Shown in pieces: positions 8,877 through 16,787 of a stretch of 64,000 nucleotides of DNA (position 1 is the first letter of the stretch; every line of letters begins with the position of its first letter). The notes under the pieces were generated by a model, which saw only the letters and a program-made list of their open reading frames with translations, ran no database searches and was not told the DNA's origin. The position numbers and the translations under genes are program-made. Source of the stretch: JBCBWG01 sp039186015 (GTDB lineage Bacteria > Pseudomonadota > Alphaproteobacteria > Rhizobiales > Hyphomicrobiaceae); NCBI GenBank assembly GCA_039186015.1, contig JBCDAH010000002.1:1-64000 (forward strand). Reading direction: 5' to 3'.

Positions 8877-9806
8877 TCACAGTCCTCTGTCGTTTGGGTT
8901 TTCACGCATGCGGTGTGCGCGATTTGGTGTTTCGCTGCGGGCCGGGATCAAGGCGCCCGCGCAAATCGCGCCAATGACCAAAACCGCACCGACGATCTGA
9001 AATGCCGAAAGGGATTCATTCAACACCATAACCGAAACGACCATTGCCGTGACCGGAAGGGCGGCTGTCGCCAGCCCGGCTTGCCACGGCGGCACGCGGC
9101 CGACCCCGGCGTACCAGAGAACCGTGCAAAACACGCTCGCGGACAGGGCATACCAGGTCGCCAGCAGCCAAACCCAAAGCGGCGTTTCCACCGCCACCGA
9201 AAGACTGAGACCGGGCAGAGCAAACGGCAGCGCCATCGCTGCGCTGAGTACCGAAACCGCCAAAGACAGGTCCGTTGGTCGCAGGCGCGCGCTCACACGC
9301 CGCGACACGAGCACAAACGTCGCTTCGCACAGTACGGCCATTGCGACCAGACCGTTGCCGGTGAGAGACGCTGCGCCGACGTCCGCACTGCCCGCCTGCA
9401 TGACGATCAAGCCGACTGCGGCCAGCGCCACGCAAATCATGGCTGCGCGAGAGAGAACGTGGCGTAGGACGACCACACTTAGTATTGCGACAGCAGCCGG
9501 CAACGTTGCCGTAATGATGCCTGCGTCGACGGCTGACGTTCTGCGCGTTCCTTCGAGTAAAAACACCGTGAAAAGTACCGAACCGACACCTGCGAGAACC
9601 GCGATGTCCAGCCAATCCCGACGCTGCAGCCCAACGAGGCGCCGGATGCCCGGCCGACCGGTTACGCACAGCAATGCGCACGCGGCAACGGTGAATCGGA
9701 ATAGGAGCACGTGGTAGACGGATACGGATTCAACCACGATTTTGCCGAACGGGACGTTGGCGCCCGTAAAGCTCATTGCGGCGATCAGGAAAAGAATGGC
9801 CGGCAT
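8877..9806 (-). CDS. EamA/DMT-family transporter
   Basis: This inner-membrane protein has about ten hydrophobic segments in two EamA halves, characteristic of the drug/metabolite transporter superfamily. The first half begins MPAILFLIAAMSFTGANVPFGK. The second half starts around ALCEATFVLVSRR. Conserved EamA features include a proline-glutamate-type end of the first half and VMVLNESLSAFQIVGAVLVI near the C-terminus. I chose ATG 9806 because upstream residues are hydrophilic and unlike the family. The length is 310 aa. The substrate is unknown. It precedes meaB on the same strand, with 88 bp between them. Confidence 0.8.
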   Translation of the reverse strand: MPAILFLIAAMSFTGANVPFGKIVVESVSVYHVLLFRFTVAACALLCVTGRPGIRRLVGLQRRDWLDIAVLAGVGSVLFTVFLLEGTRRTSAVDAGIITATLPAAVAILSVVVLRHVLSRAAMICVALAAVGLIVMQAGSADVGAASLTGNGLVAMAVLCEATFVLVSRRVSARLRPTDLSLAVSVLSAAMALPFALPGLSLSVAVETPLWVWLLATWYALSASVFCTVLWYAGVGRVPPWQAGLATAALPVTAMVVSVMVLNESLSAFQIVGAVLVIGAICAGALIPARSETPNRAHRMRENPNDRGL

Positions 9807-9981
9807 CACGTGGTCTCGTACGGGAAGGAGGTGTCGCGCCAGAACAGCAAGTGCCCCACATGGGTCTGAGTGAAGCACGCCACGCCGGGGCCATTCTGAA
9901 GCCGCGATTATCTCGGATCGAGTGGCGCCGGATGAGAGCTCGAAACGTGGCTGGGCGTCAACACGAACATCGGCGGGTGTT

Positions 9982-11385
9982 ATGGGATCTTACGTACTGA
10001 TTGGCTTGGGTGCGGGCGTGTTTGCGCTACTCATCCTTTTCATTTGGGTCGGAACCCACGAACTGAGCGCGGGCTGGAAGTGGCTGGTTCGGACAGCGGT
10101 GGCGGCTGTGGCCGTCGTGCCGCTGACCTTCGCCGTACTGTGGACCCCACTCGATTCGCCGTCACCAACGCGCAGCGCTGACGCTCCATCGCGCGCAGAG
10201 CGAAACGTTGCCGAGAAATCCGCGAGGCCATCCGAGCCCGATGGGCGGTTGGATGAAGCGCCAGCGAAGACCCCACCGCTTGCCGGCCCACGGACGGAAA
10301 CGCCACGGTCCGCCGTCCGCGGACTGACACCCGTTCCAGGGTCACCAGATGATCGCTGGCACGTCGTTCCCGTGTTCTTCGGCACGGATCGCGCGAAGGA
10401 TCCTCTGCGCGTCGTCATTCCCGGGTATAATGCGGAGCGCGGCAAACGCCTGGAACTCGGCCGCGCCTTGGTCAGCATTCCCAAGCAGCATCAGGTCCCC
10501 GATATCGAACGGCCGTGGGTCTACAAACTTCCGTTCACGAAGCTGGTGATTTACCGCGAGAAAGAAGACCCGCAAAAACACTTCACTTTGCGCGCCGTGC
10601 AGGTTGTCGACAACACGACATTCATCGATTTGATCAAGCGCCGGCTCAATACCGCGACGTCTTTTGCCGACCACATGCTGGTGTTCGTGCACGGCTTCAA
10701 CACATCCTTCGATGATGCGCTCTATCGCACGGCTCAGATTGCCTATGACCTGAAGTTCGATGGCGCGCCGCTGGTCTACTCCTGGCCATCGAAAGGCGAG
10801 GTCACATCCTACAGCTACGATCGCGAAAGTGCGGGCCAGGCCGAGCCCTACCTGAAGCAGTTCCTGCGTCTGGCGACCGAAGCCTCCGGCGCCAAGAACG
10901 TTCACATCATCGCGCACTCGATGGGCAACCAGCTGCTGTTGCCGGTCCTGAGGAGTCTGAAGGACTCACTGCCGCAAGGGCTCAAGCTGGCTCAAATCAT
11001 ATTGGCCGCGCCAGATGTCGACCGCGACGCGTTTGAGTTTCTGGCCGCTCAGATCAAAGGTGTCAGCCGCGGCGTGACGCTGTACGCCAATGCAAACGAT
11101 CGCGCACTCGCCGCCTCGCGTCAGTTCTGGGGCGGTCCCAGGGCTGGCGACGTTCCTGCGAGCGGGCCGGTGATTGTCGCAGGCGTGGACACGATTGATG
11201 TTTCCGCAACCAGCAGCAACTTCCTCTCGCTCAACCACTCTGGATACGCCCGGAACAAAGCGTTGCTGAACGACATTCAGTTGATCTTACAAACCGGAGA
11301 ACGCCCGCCTGAAAAGCGCATTCCGATCCTCGAACGGATCACGACGCCCAGAGGCGATTACTGGCGATATCCCGGTGCAGGATAG
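9982..11385 (+). CDS. Alpha/beta hydrolase of the DUF900 (COG4782) family, membrane-anchored
   Basis: Starting at ATG 9982, the protein has two N-terminal membrane segments (YVLIGLGAGVFALLILFIWV and WLVRTAVAAVAVVPLTFAVL). A proline-rich linker follows, then a DUF900 esterase-like domain. In that domain VPVFFGTDR is the family-typical opening and LVFVHGFNTSFDDALYRTAQ forms the oxyanion region. IIAHSMGNQLLLPVL is the nucleophile elbow, with Ser313. LAAPDVDRDAFEFL supplies the acid and LNHSGYARNKALLNDI probably supplies the catalytic His. The active site is therefore complete. The likely role is a cell-envelope serine esterase of unknown substrate. An upstream start at 9922 would add 20 hydrophilic residues and seems unlikely. 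Confidence 0.8.
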   Translation: MGSYVLIGLGAGVFALLILFIWVGTHELSAGWKWLVRTAVAAVAVVPLTFAVLWTPLDSPSPTRSADAPSRAERNVAEKSARPSEPDGRLDEAPAKTPPLAGPRTETPRSAVRGLTPVPGSPDDRWHVVPVFFGTDRAKDPLRVVIPGYNAERGKRLELGRALVSIPKQHQVPDIERPWVYKLPFTKLVIYREKEDPQKHFTLRAVQVVDNTTFIDLIKRRLNTATSFADHMLVFVHGFNTSFDDALYRTAQIAYDLKFDGAPLVYSWPSKGEVTSYSYDRESAGQAEPYLKQFLRLATEASGAKNVHIIAHSMGNQLLLPVLRSLKDSLPQGLKLAQIILAAPDVDRDAFEFLAAQIKGVSRGVTLYANANDRALAASRQFWGGPRAGDVPASGPVIVAGVDTIDVSATSSNFLSLNHSGYARNKALLNDIQLILQTGERPPEKRIPILERITTPRGDYWRYPGAG

Positions 11386-11518
11386 ACCATGTCGGCGCAC
11401 GCCGAAATGGACTGGGGCATGGATACGCCGATTGCCATGGCGGTCCGCAATCCTAAACCATTTGTAAACGATTGCGTCATTACGGTTCAGTTGGACCAGT
11501 TTGGTGGGGACCGGCTGA

Positions 11519-11887
11519 ATGAATATGCGATGGGTCTTGGCTGTGACAGCCCTGGCGCTTTGGGCCGGATCACTTGTCGAGCGGGCACGAGCCGACGAGA
11601 CGTTCGTGTGCGAGAACGGCAAGGTGATCACGATCCAGGCCGGCCAGCGGGCGCGCCTGAGTGGCGCGAAGCCCTGTACGGCGGGTTGGGTCAAGACACT
11701 GTCGGCAGCGCACATTATGCCGCTGCCGGCCGTCCATCCGCGCCGTCAACCGTTGGCACCGCCGCGTCCGGTTCCCGTTGCGGTTAACGCCGAGCCTCCG
11801 GCCCCGGAACTGCCGAGTGACTATCGCCGTGTTCGCGTAATCAATGCCGCGTCACCGGCGACCCGCTGGTTCCATCATCATCACTAG
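11519..11887 (+). CDS. Small secreted protein of unknown function
   Basis: This 122-aa protein starts MNMRWVLAVTALALWAG and has a cleavable signal peptide ending near RARADE. The mature part begins TFVCENGKVITIQAGQRARL, with two cysteines (TFVC and KPC) that could form a disulfide. A proline-rich linker follows, and the chain ends in four histidines (WFHHHH). The signal peptide and stop placement favour this frame over an overlapping plus-strand frame at 11389. I do not recognise a family. The His-rich end could bind metal, but this is only a guess. Confidence 0.5.
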   Translation: MNMRWVLAVTALALWAGSLVERARADETFVCENGKVITIQAGQRARLSGAKPCTAGWVKTLSAAHIMPLPAVHPRRQPLAPPRPVPVAVNAEPPAPELPSDYRRVRVINAASPATRWFHHHH

Positions 11888-11952
11888 CGCGAGTCGCATT
11901 GTTTGCGCCTCGTTTTCGCTCACGGGCTGTTCCGGCCTGCGGCCGGGCCCCA

Positions 11953-12036
11953 TCGAGATGGCGAACACGCCATCTCGACATATCAAATGCCCAACGCGGG
12001 AACACCCGCGTTGGGGTGGGCGCGGCGCAACGCGCC
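11953..12036. repeat. Array of perfect hairpins, two with identical AACA loops
   Basis: Hairpin 1 covers 11953-11978: an 11-bp stem (TCGAGATGGCG) with loop AACA. Hairpin 2 covers 11990-12015: an 11-bp stem (CCCAACGCGGG) with loop AACA. The two have the same geometry but unrelated stem sequences, and 11 nt separate them. A third inverted repeat, GGCGCG...CGCGCC, follows at 12019-12036. A weaker one, GCGCAAG...CTTGCGC, lies near 12115-12136, next to the tRNA-Pro promoter. No T-run follows, so these are not classical terminators. They resemble REP-type intergenic palindromes. Confidence 0.8.
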
Positions 12037-12129
12037 GGGCCGCGGTCACGGCCTGGGTATCGTCCTGCCAGGATAGCCTGCGCTCAAGTAGCGAGCGCTT
12101 GTCGCGAGCGGTAGCGCAAGTAAAGACGC

Positions 12130-12158
12130 TTGCGCCCGTGGCCGCGCGTCGCTATAGC
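12130..12158 (+). promoter_or_regulatory. Sigma70-type promoter of tRNA-Pro
   Basis: The -35 box is TTGCGC (12130-12135) and the -10 box is TATAGC (12153-12158), separated by 17 bp. Transcription should start near 12165, which leaves a leader of about 50 nt before the tRNA. Confidence 0.72.
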
Positions 12159-12214
12159 TCCCGGCTCGCGAACGATATTGGTCGCCGTCCCATCCGACTG
12201 TTCGGCATCGGGTT

Positions 12215-12291
12215 CGGAGCGTGGCGCAGCCTGGTAGCGCACTTGCTTCGGGAGCAAGGGGTCGCAGGTTCAAATCCTGCCGCTCCGACCA
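12215..12291 (+). tRNA. tRNA-Pro (anticodon CGG)
   Basis: The acceptor arms CGGAGCG and CGCTCCG pair perfectly and CCA is encoded at 12289-12291. The anticodon stem CTTGC/GCAAG holds the loop TTCGGGA, giving CGG, which decodes CCG. The D-arm reads GCAGCCTGGTAGCGC and the T-loop GGTTCAAATCC. The length is 77 nt. Confidence 0.95.
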
Positions 12292-12524
12292 ATCCAACGC
12301 CTTGGAAAACCATCCTACGATGCAGCGCAGAGCCGGCCGATTGGCGTTTTCGAGACCGGCTACGAGCCTTGCCGCTTTAGTCAACGATTTCAATCGATTA
12401 CTGCTCTTTCTGGGACGACTTCATATCGTGATAGGCTGGATCGAAGATCGCGACGCCAATACGCGAGACCGATATTCAGATAAGGTGCTTGCGCCACCGC
12501 TATAGTCAGCCCTCAAACATTGCC

Positions 12525-13463
12525 ATGCTCCCCGATCAAAGCCGTAGCCAGCGCCCGTCATTTTGGCGCAACCGCAAGACCTTGGCCCTCCTGGTCGTCG
12601 CGACGATTACCATCGCAGCCGTTCTCCTCGCTCTGCATCTGCGTCGCCCATCGTACCTGACAACGGAAATCCTCGTTCTTGGCGACTCGCAGTTGTCGTT
12701 TGGGGCGGGTCCGGTGCTGAGCGCGTTCTTCGCCGATCTCCCGAACGCGTGCCGCACCGACGTTGCGCGACCGAACGACCTGACGCTGCTGGCGGACAAA
12801 CGGTTTGCGATGATCGGGACGCGATCAACCTCGCTTCAGTCCTGGGTTCAGTCAGACGGTCGCGCTTGGGAGCTGCTTTGCCACAAGGACAAACGATGGG
12901 GCGTCAACGCCAGCGCCTGGGGCACGGTGAAGCCGGCCAAACGGCGCTACATCCAGGTTGGCGAAGGCGACAAGTTCCAGTTCTGCCAACAGCCGAAGCC
13001 ACCGCTCGCAAACCTGCTGTCCGACGGATACTACCAGCCACAACTACTTATGGTGTTTGTCGGCGGCAACGGAGCCCGGCGGCTGGCGACGTCTCAGCAA
13101 GCCGCCAAAGAGGATGTCTCCCGCTTTGTCGCGCGCCTGCCCGCACATATCGGCTGCATCTTTATGATGACAGCGCCGATATACTCAGAGTCGCATAATA
13201 GTACGCGCGTGGTCGCGCAGGCGAATCTGCGCGCCGCGTTCGCAGCACACGGCCGGCGCTGCGCATTTGTCGACGGACACACCAGCGCGACGCGGGCTGC
13301 CATCGAAGGGCAGCCGCAATTCTTCAAACGCGATAACGAGGGGAATGTGACGGACCCCTATCATGCCGACGCACAGGCCGCCGCCAGGTTCCTGGCCCTG
13401 CGACGCCCGGCATTGTGCCACGCCCTGGCCTCCCAGTTTCGTCGGCGCGCAGCTGCGCAATAA
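12525..13463 (+). CDS. SGNH/GDSL-like exported or membrane-anchored protein
   Basis: From ATG 12525 (MLPDQSRSQRPSFWRNRK) the protein has one N-terminal membrane segment (TLALLVVATITIAAVLLAL) and an extracytoplasmic SGNH-type domain. Block I reads ILVLGDSQLSFGAG with the nucleophile serine. A block III-like asparagine is in VFVGGNGARRL, and block V reads VTDPYHADAQAAARFL with the Asp and His of the DxxH pair. Cysteine-containing segments (NACRTDV, ELLCHKDK, QFCQQPK) suggest disulfides and a periplasmic location. The likely role is esterase or acyl-transfer chemistry on an envelope glycan, which is inferred. A start at 12489 is possible but adds hydrophilic residues before the anchor. Confidence 0.65.
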   Translation: MLPDQSRSQRPSFWRNRKTLALLVVATITIAAVLLALHLRRPSYLTTEILVLGDSQLSFGAGPVLSAFFADLPNACRTDVARPNDLTLLADKRFAMIGTRSTSLQSWVQSDGRAWELLCHKDKRWGVNASAWGTVKPAKRRYIQVGEGDKFQFCQQPKPPLANLLSDGYYQPQLLMVFVGGNGARRLATSQQAAKEDVSRFVARLPAHIGCIFMMTAPIYSESHNSTRVVAQANLRAAFAAHGRRCAFVDGHTSATRAAIEGQPQFFKRDNEGNVTDPYHADAQAAARFLALRRPALCHALASQFRRRAAAQ

Positions 13464-13564
13464 ATGCTGGACGGCACAATCACATTACGAAACAGTTGTC
13501 GCATCGACGCTTTTCCGCCGTGCGCTTTGTCTTGCGACGCCGGCTGGGACGGTGGTGGTTTCGC

Positions 13565-13996
13565 ATGACGTGGATCGTAATCGGCATCGTACTGGTGATG
13601 GCCTGGCCCGCGCACGCACAAGAGATGTTCGCGGTACCGGAACTCACCAAAGATCGCGCCACAGGCCCGCGCGCAACCGTGAGGCGCTTGCAACCAGACG
13701 ATCTCGCGCGGCTCAAGCGACCGACGCGGTCCTTGCGCCCGCGCGCACGGCAGCCAGTGATGTCCGGCAAACACCCGGGTGGCGGGAAGCCGGCACCACA
13801 GGGTGATGACCCTGACAAAACGCCGAGCCAAACGAGACTCGTCGGACGGAAGAAACGATCCTCAGAGGGTGCAAGCGGCGCGCCATGCATCCGACAGATG
13901 TATCGCATTTCGCCGGGCCGCGTTGTGATCCGCTGCAAAGGACAATCGCCGCAATCCGCAAGCAACGACGCAACGCGTACCGGCGATCAGCCGTGA
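13565..13996 (+). CDS. Small secreted basic protein of unknown function
   Basis: ATG 13565 gives MTWIVIGIVLVMAWPAHAQ, a compact signal peptide ending in an AxA-type site. The mature part is Pro/Arg/Lys-rich and looks disordered. It ends with a short Cys-containing stretch, GAPCIRQMYRISPGRVVIRC, whose two cysteines could pair. A GTG start at 13520 would give a longer signal region with an RRRLGR motif and cannot be excluded. It follows the SGNH gene on the same strand. No family is recognised. Confidence 0.45.
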   Translation: MTWIVIGIVLVMAWPAHAQEMFAVPELTKDRATGPRATVRRLQPDDLARLKRPTRSLRPRARQPVMSGKHPGGGKPAPQGDDPDKTPSQTRLVGRKKRSSEGASGAPCIRQMYRISPGRVVIRCKGQSPQSASNDATRTGDQP

Positions 13997-14073
13997 GGAA
14001 CCGGAAGCCGGAACCCGGCAAAAGCGGCATTGTGCAGCTTCAGCCAGGCACGCCGTCATATTGCATCGGCTGA

Positions 14074-14556
14074 CTATATCCGATCCGGCAGACCGGCGCT
14101 GGCCTGACGCTGCTGGTCGGTTGCGCACACGTCAATTGCCTTAGCCGACTGCGCGGGTAGGACGTGCTTGGCGAGGCGGTGCGTCATAGGCTCCGCGCCG
14201 AACATCAACGTCCCTTTGTGGTTGATTGCGTTCGGAGCCCCGGGCTCAAGACGTATCCGCCAGTCTTCTACGGTCATGTGATACCGGAGGTAGGATATCG
14301 CCTTTTTCGCCAGCGCCTGGCCGGCGGGACAACGGCTTGCCAACGTCGGACCATCATAGCCGGTGAGCGTGATCGCCTTGCCGCCAACAAGAACTCGGTT
14401 GCTGTCAATTACCCAGGTCGCGTCGGTCTTGTCGAGGATCTGGATTTGCTTGGCGGTCGGCTGTGCGACCAAGGCGGCTGGGGCCTTGATGGCAATCGCC
14501 GTGGCACCGCCGCACACGACTGCCGAGATCAGCATCGGCCGCAGAAAACTCACCAT
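14074..14556 (-). CDS. Exported protein with a degenerate staphylococcal-nuclease-like (OB-fold) domain
   Basis: The 160-aa product has an N-terminal hydrophobic export signal (MVSFLRPMLISAVVCGGATA). The region ATWVIDSNRVLVGG, AITLTGYDGPTLASRCPAG, then ALAKKAISYLRYH follows the layout of SNase domains: first acid strand, then the RLxGxDxPE turn, cysteine and helix. The key catalytic positions are altered. The usual DGDT is IDSN, and the Pro-Glu after GYD is GPT. Nuclease activity is therefore doubtful. The C-terminus (VLPAQSAKAIDVCAT) lacks the second catalytic arginine in an obvious place. The start at 14556 places the signal peptide at the N-terminus; an upstream ATG at 14589 is also open. 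Confidence 0.5.
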   Translation of the reverse strand: MVSFLRPMLISAVVCGGATAIAIKAPAALVAQPTAKQIQILDKTDATWVIDSNRVLVGGKAITLTGYDGPTLASRCPAGQALAKKAISYLRYHMTVEDWRIRLEPGAPNAINHKGTLMFGAEPMTHRLAKHVLPAQSAKAIDVCATDQQRQASAGLPDRI

Positions 14557-14751
14557 GGCAGGCTCCGTACACAAATTCAGTGACACCACTGAAAGTTAGC
14601 TGTTGGCGACCGGTTGTGGAGACAAGTGATGGCGGTAGCAAGATAGGTATTTCAGTGCTGTGTAGAAGTTGTGGAAACTGTATATGACCTCACACGGGCC
14701 CTTTTTTTGCCAACAAGTGCGCGGTCGATTTAGGGTGTGCTCAATACCGGT

Positions 14752-15358
14752 TTATCTCGTGCCTAACAGTGACTTCCGAAAGGCGGTTTTCATTTCGGAT
14801 GCGTGCCAATTCCGCGCGTACTTGGGCGGCGGGGTGCCGTCAACGCGCAAGAGAACAAAGGCGGGGCCGTTGGTTTGCCGCAGCACGGCGGATGCGTCCG
14901 CGAGTTGATCTTCCCGCGTCACGTCGCGGGTTGCGGCAAAGCCGGACCCTTCGGCAATTCTGGCGAGGTTGACACCCATTGCCGTATGCGAGTCCTGCGA
15001 GCCGGTCTCCTGATAGAGCGCGTTGTCGACGCAAACGACAGCAAGATTTGCCGGTTTGAGCGCGCCGATCGTCGCGAGCGTTCCGATCGACATCAGCAAG
15101 TCGCCGTCACCGGTCACGCAGAGAATGCGCTGCTCGGGGTTGTGCCAGCGCGAGGCCAAGCGCCATCGGGACGGCACCGCCCATGGCTCCGCCGAAGAGA
15201 AATGTGTTTCCGGCCTCCTGCGTCAGCGCGCCGATATCCTTTGCGGGTCCCGCCAGCCCCGAAACGATCAGGAAGTCCGCATGGTCGCCAATCAGCGCTG
15301 GAACTGCCGTCTGGCGATTGAGCCGAGATTGACCGGCAGATTGGTTTGCATCGATCAT
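14752..15358 (-). pseudogene. TPP-dependent decarboxylase beta subunit (ComE/sulfopyruvate-type), frameshifted
   Basis: Two reading frames together encode one typical TPP-binding C-terminal subunit. The 5' frame, from ATG 15358, runs through NTFLFGGAMGGAVPMALGLA and ends out of frame. The 3' frame continues with QRILCVTGDGDLLMSIGTLA (GDG motif of the TPP/Mg site) and VCVDNALYQETGSQ (the N of GDG-N). They join at a run of four C on the coding strand (GGGG at 15136-15139 on the plus strand). With three C the protein reads LAQPEQRILCVTG without a break. This is either a real frameshift or a base error. The start lies 10 bp after the alpha-subunit gene, so the two form an operon. Confidence 0.72.
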
Positions 15359-15368
15359 TCTGAGGTCC

Positions 15369-15893
15369 TTAAAATGCTTTCGCGCCCAACAGGCGCTGCG
15401 ACAACATGACGGCCACGGCCCGCTCGGCCCGGAACGCCATGGTCAGCGCGGCCGTCGTCACGGTTTCGACTTCAACGGGATCATGCGCCCATAGACATTG
15501 CACGCCCATCGCGCTCAATGTCGGCTCGACCGCCTTCCCCATCGCGAACTGCCACGGGTTCCCTTCCCCGAATTCGCCGCGCATTGACACGATCGTCAGG
15601 AACGGAAACGCACCGTGCTGAATAAGAGAGAGCTGGTTGATGCAATTGCCGACACCGCTGCTCTGCATCATCAGGACAGCGCGTGCGCCGCCAAGATGCG
15701 CACCCGCGGCAATGCCGACACCCTCCTGCTCGGAGGTCAAAGGCACCGACGTTGCGTCGGGATCGGCAATGGACCGATCGATCAGAACGCGATGGCCTGC
15801 ATCGGGCACATGCGCAAAGATGGTCACATCGGCGGCACGCAACTGTTCGTAGAGTGCGTCCTGCCAACGCATTTCGCCGCCGTTCGTCGACAT
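15369..15893 (-). CDS. TPP-dependent decarboxylase alpha subunit (ComD/sulfopyruvate or phosphonopyruvate decarboxylase-like)
   Basis: This 174-aa protein corresponds to the N-terminal Pyr domain of TPP decarboxylases. TIFAHVPDAGHRVLIDRS and VPLTSEQEGVGIAAGAHLGG contain the glutamate that activates the TPP pyrimidine ring. LMMQSSGVGNCINQLSLI and FLTIVSMRGEFGEGNPWQ follow as in ComD-type subunits. ATG 15893 is preceded by GGGAGAG and gives MSTNGGEMRWQDAL; longer frames lack such a site. The partner beta-subunit gene follows after 10 bp. Sulfopyruvate, phosphonopyruvate or another 2-oxo acid could be the substrate. Confidence 0.72.
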   Translation of the reverse strand: MSTNGGEMRWQDALYEQLRAADVTIFAHVPDAGHRVLIDRSIADPDATSVPLTSEQEGVGIAAGAHLGGARAVLMMQSSGVGNCINQLSLIQHGAFPFLTIVSMRGEFGEGNPWQFAMGKAVEPTLSAMGVQCLWAHDPVEVETVTTAALTMAFRAERAVAVMLSQRLLGAKAF

Positions 15894-16079
15894 GGTTCTC
15901 TCCCTCATCCCCCAACGAATGATCGCTATCGTGCCGAAGACGATACGCCAAGTCGGGGCGCTTTTGCAGCCATGGACACGCACCCACGAACATAGGGAGT
16001 TGCGACGGCGAAGTCAGCGTCGCACAACTCTAAGCTGAGGTTCTCAACTTGCGACTGCCAACGATGATAGGAGCCGCCT

Positions 16080-16742
16080 ATGCCGATCCAACGTCACAGC
16101 TTGACCTTCGAGCCGCTTTCATCGGAGGCGCTGGCGGCATGGCAAGACATGCCGCCTGCAATTGTTTCGGATTGTATGAACCGATCGCAAACGCTGGCGG
16201 GTGGAATCAGCCCTATCGCCGCGGGAACCAAGTTGCTCGGACAGGCGCGAACCGTCACATGCATGGTCGGCGACAATTCGGCCGCGCATACGATAATCGG
16301 CATGCTCCGCCCGGGAGAAATCCTGGTGATCGATGCCGGCGGCTTTGAGGACACAGCCGTCTGGGGTGGGATCATGACGCACGCTGCGATGAAGATGCAG
16401 TGCGGTGGTCTGGTGATCGATGGCGCGATCCGCGACGTTGCCGAAATTCGCGAGCTTGGCTTTGCATGTTTCGCGCGCGCTGCCGTACCCGCGGGACCGC
16501 ATAAAGGGTTCGGCGGCACGATCGATGGCGCCATATCCTGCGGCGGATGTCCGGTTCAGCCCGGTGACATCGTGATCGGCGACGACGACGGTGTTTGCGT
16601 CGTTCCGTTAGCGCGCCAGGCGGAGATCCTGGCTGCATCCCGAGAGAAAGTCGCGCAAGAGGAGGCGACAATCTCCGCGATTGCCGATGGCGTGATGCCA
16701 GGTGCGCGCATGGGATTGCCGGAACCGGAAATGTTGAGCTGA
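16080..16742 (+). CDS. RraA-family protein (4-hydroxy-4-methyl-2-oxoglutarate aldolase-like)
   Basis: This 220-aa cytoplasmic protein belongs to the RraA/HMG aldolase family, which includes class II pyruvate aldolases, oxaloacetate decarboxylases and the RNase E inhibitor RraA. Motifs are AIVSDCMNR near the N-terminus, LVIDAGGFEDTAVWGGIMTH (the G-G-x20-R-D framework) and GLVIDGAIRDVAEIRELGF (the catalytic Arg-Asp). GGCPVQPGDIVIGDDDGV follows. The catalytic Arg-Asp pair favours an aldolase or decarboxylase. It is divergent from the TPP decarboxylase genes, about 190 bp away, so the three may work on related 2-oxo acids. Confidence 0.78.
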   Translation: MPIQRHSLTFEPLSSEALAAWQDMPPAIVSDCMNRSQTLAGGISPIAAGTKLLGQARTVTCMVGDNSAAHTIIGMLRPGEILVIDAGGFEDTAVWGGIMTHAAMKMQCGGLVIDGAIRDVAEIRELGFACFARAAVPAGPHKGFGGTIDGAISCGGCPVQPGDIVIGDDDGVCVVPLARQAEILAASREKVAQEEATISAIADGVMPGARMGLPEPEMLS

Positions 16743-16787
16743 GACGCGACGGGGCGCAGGACGCAGCCGCCGGAACATGGAACCGCG

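Noticed and set aside
11389..11787. A 132-codon plus-strand gene overlapping the small secreted protein
   Set aside because: It has no signal peptide or family features. The overlapping frame at 11519 has a clear signal peptide.
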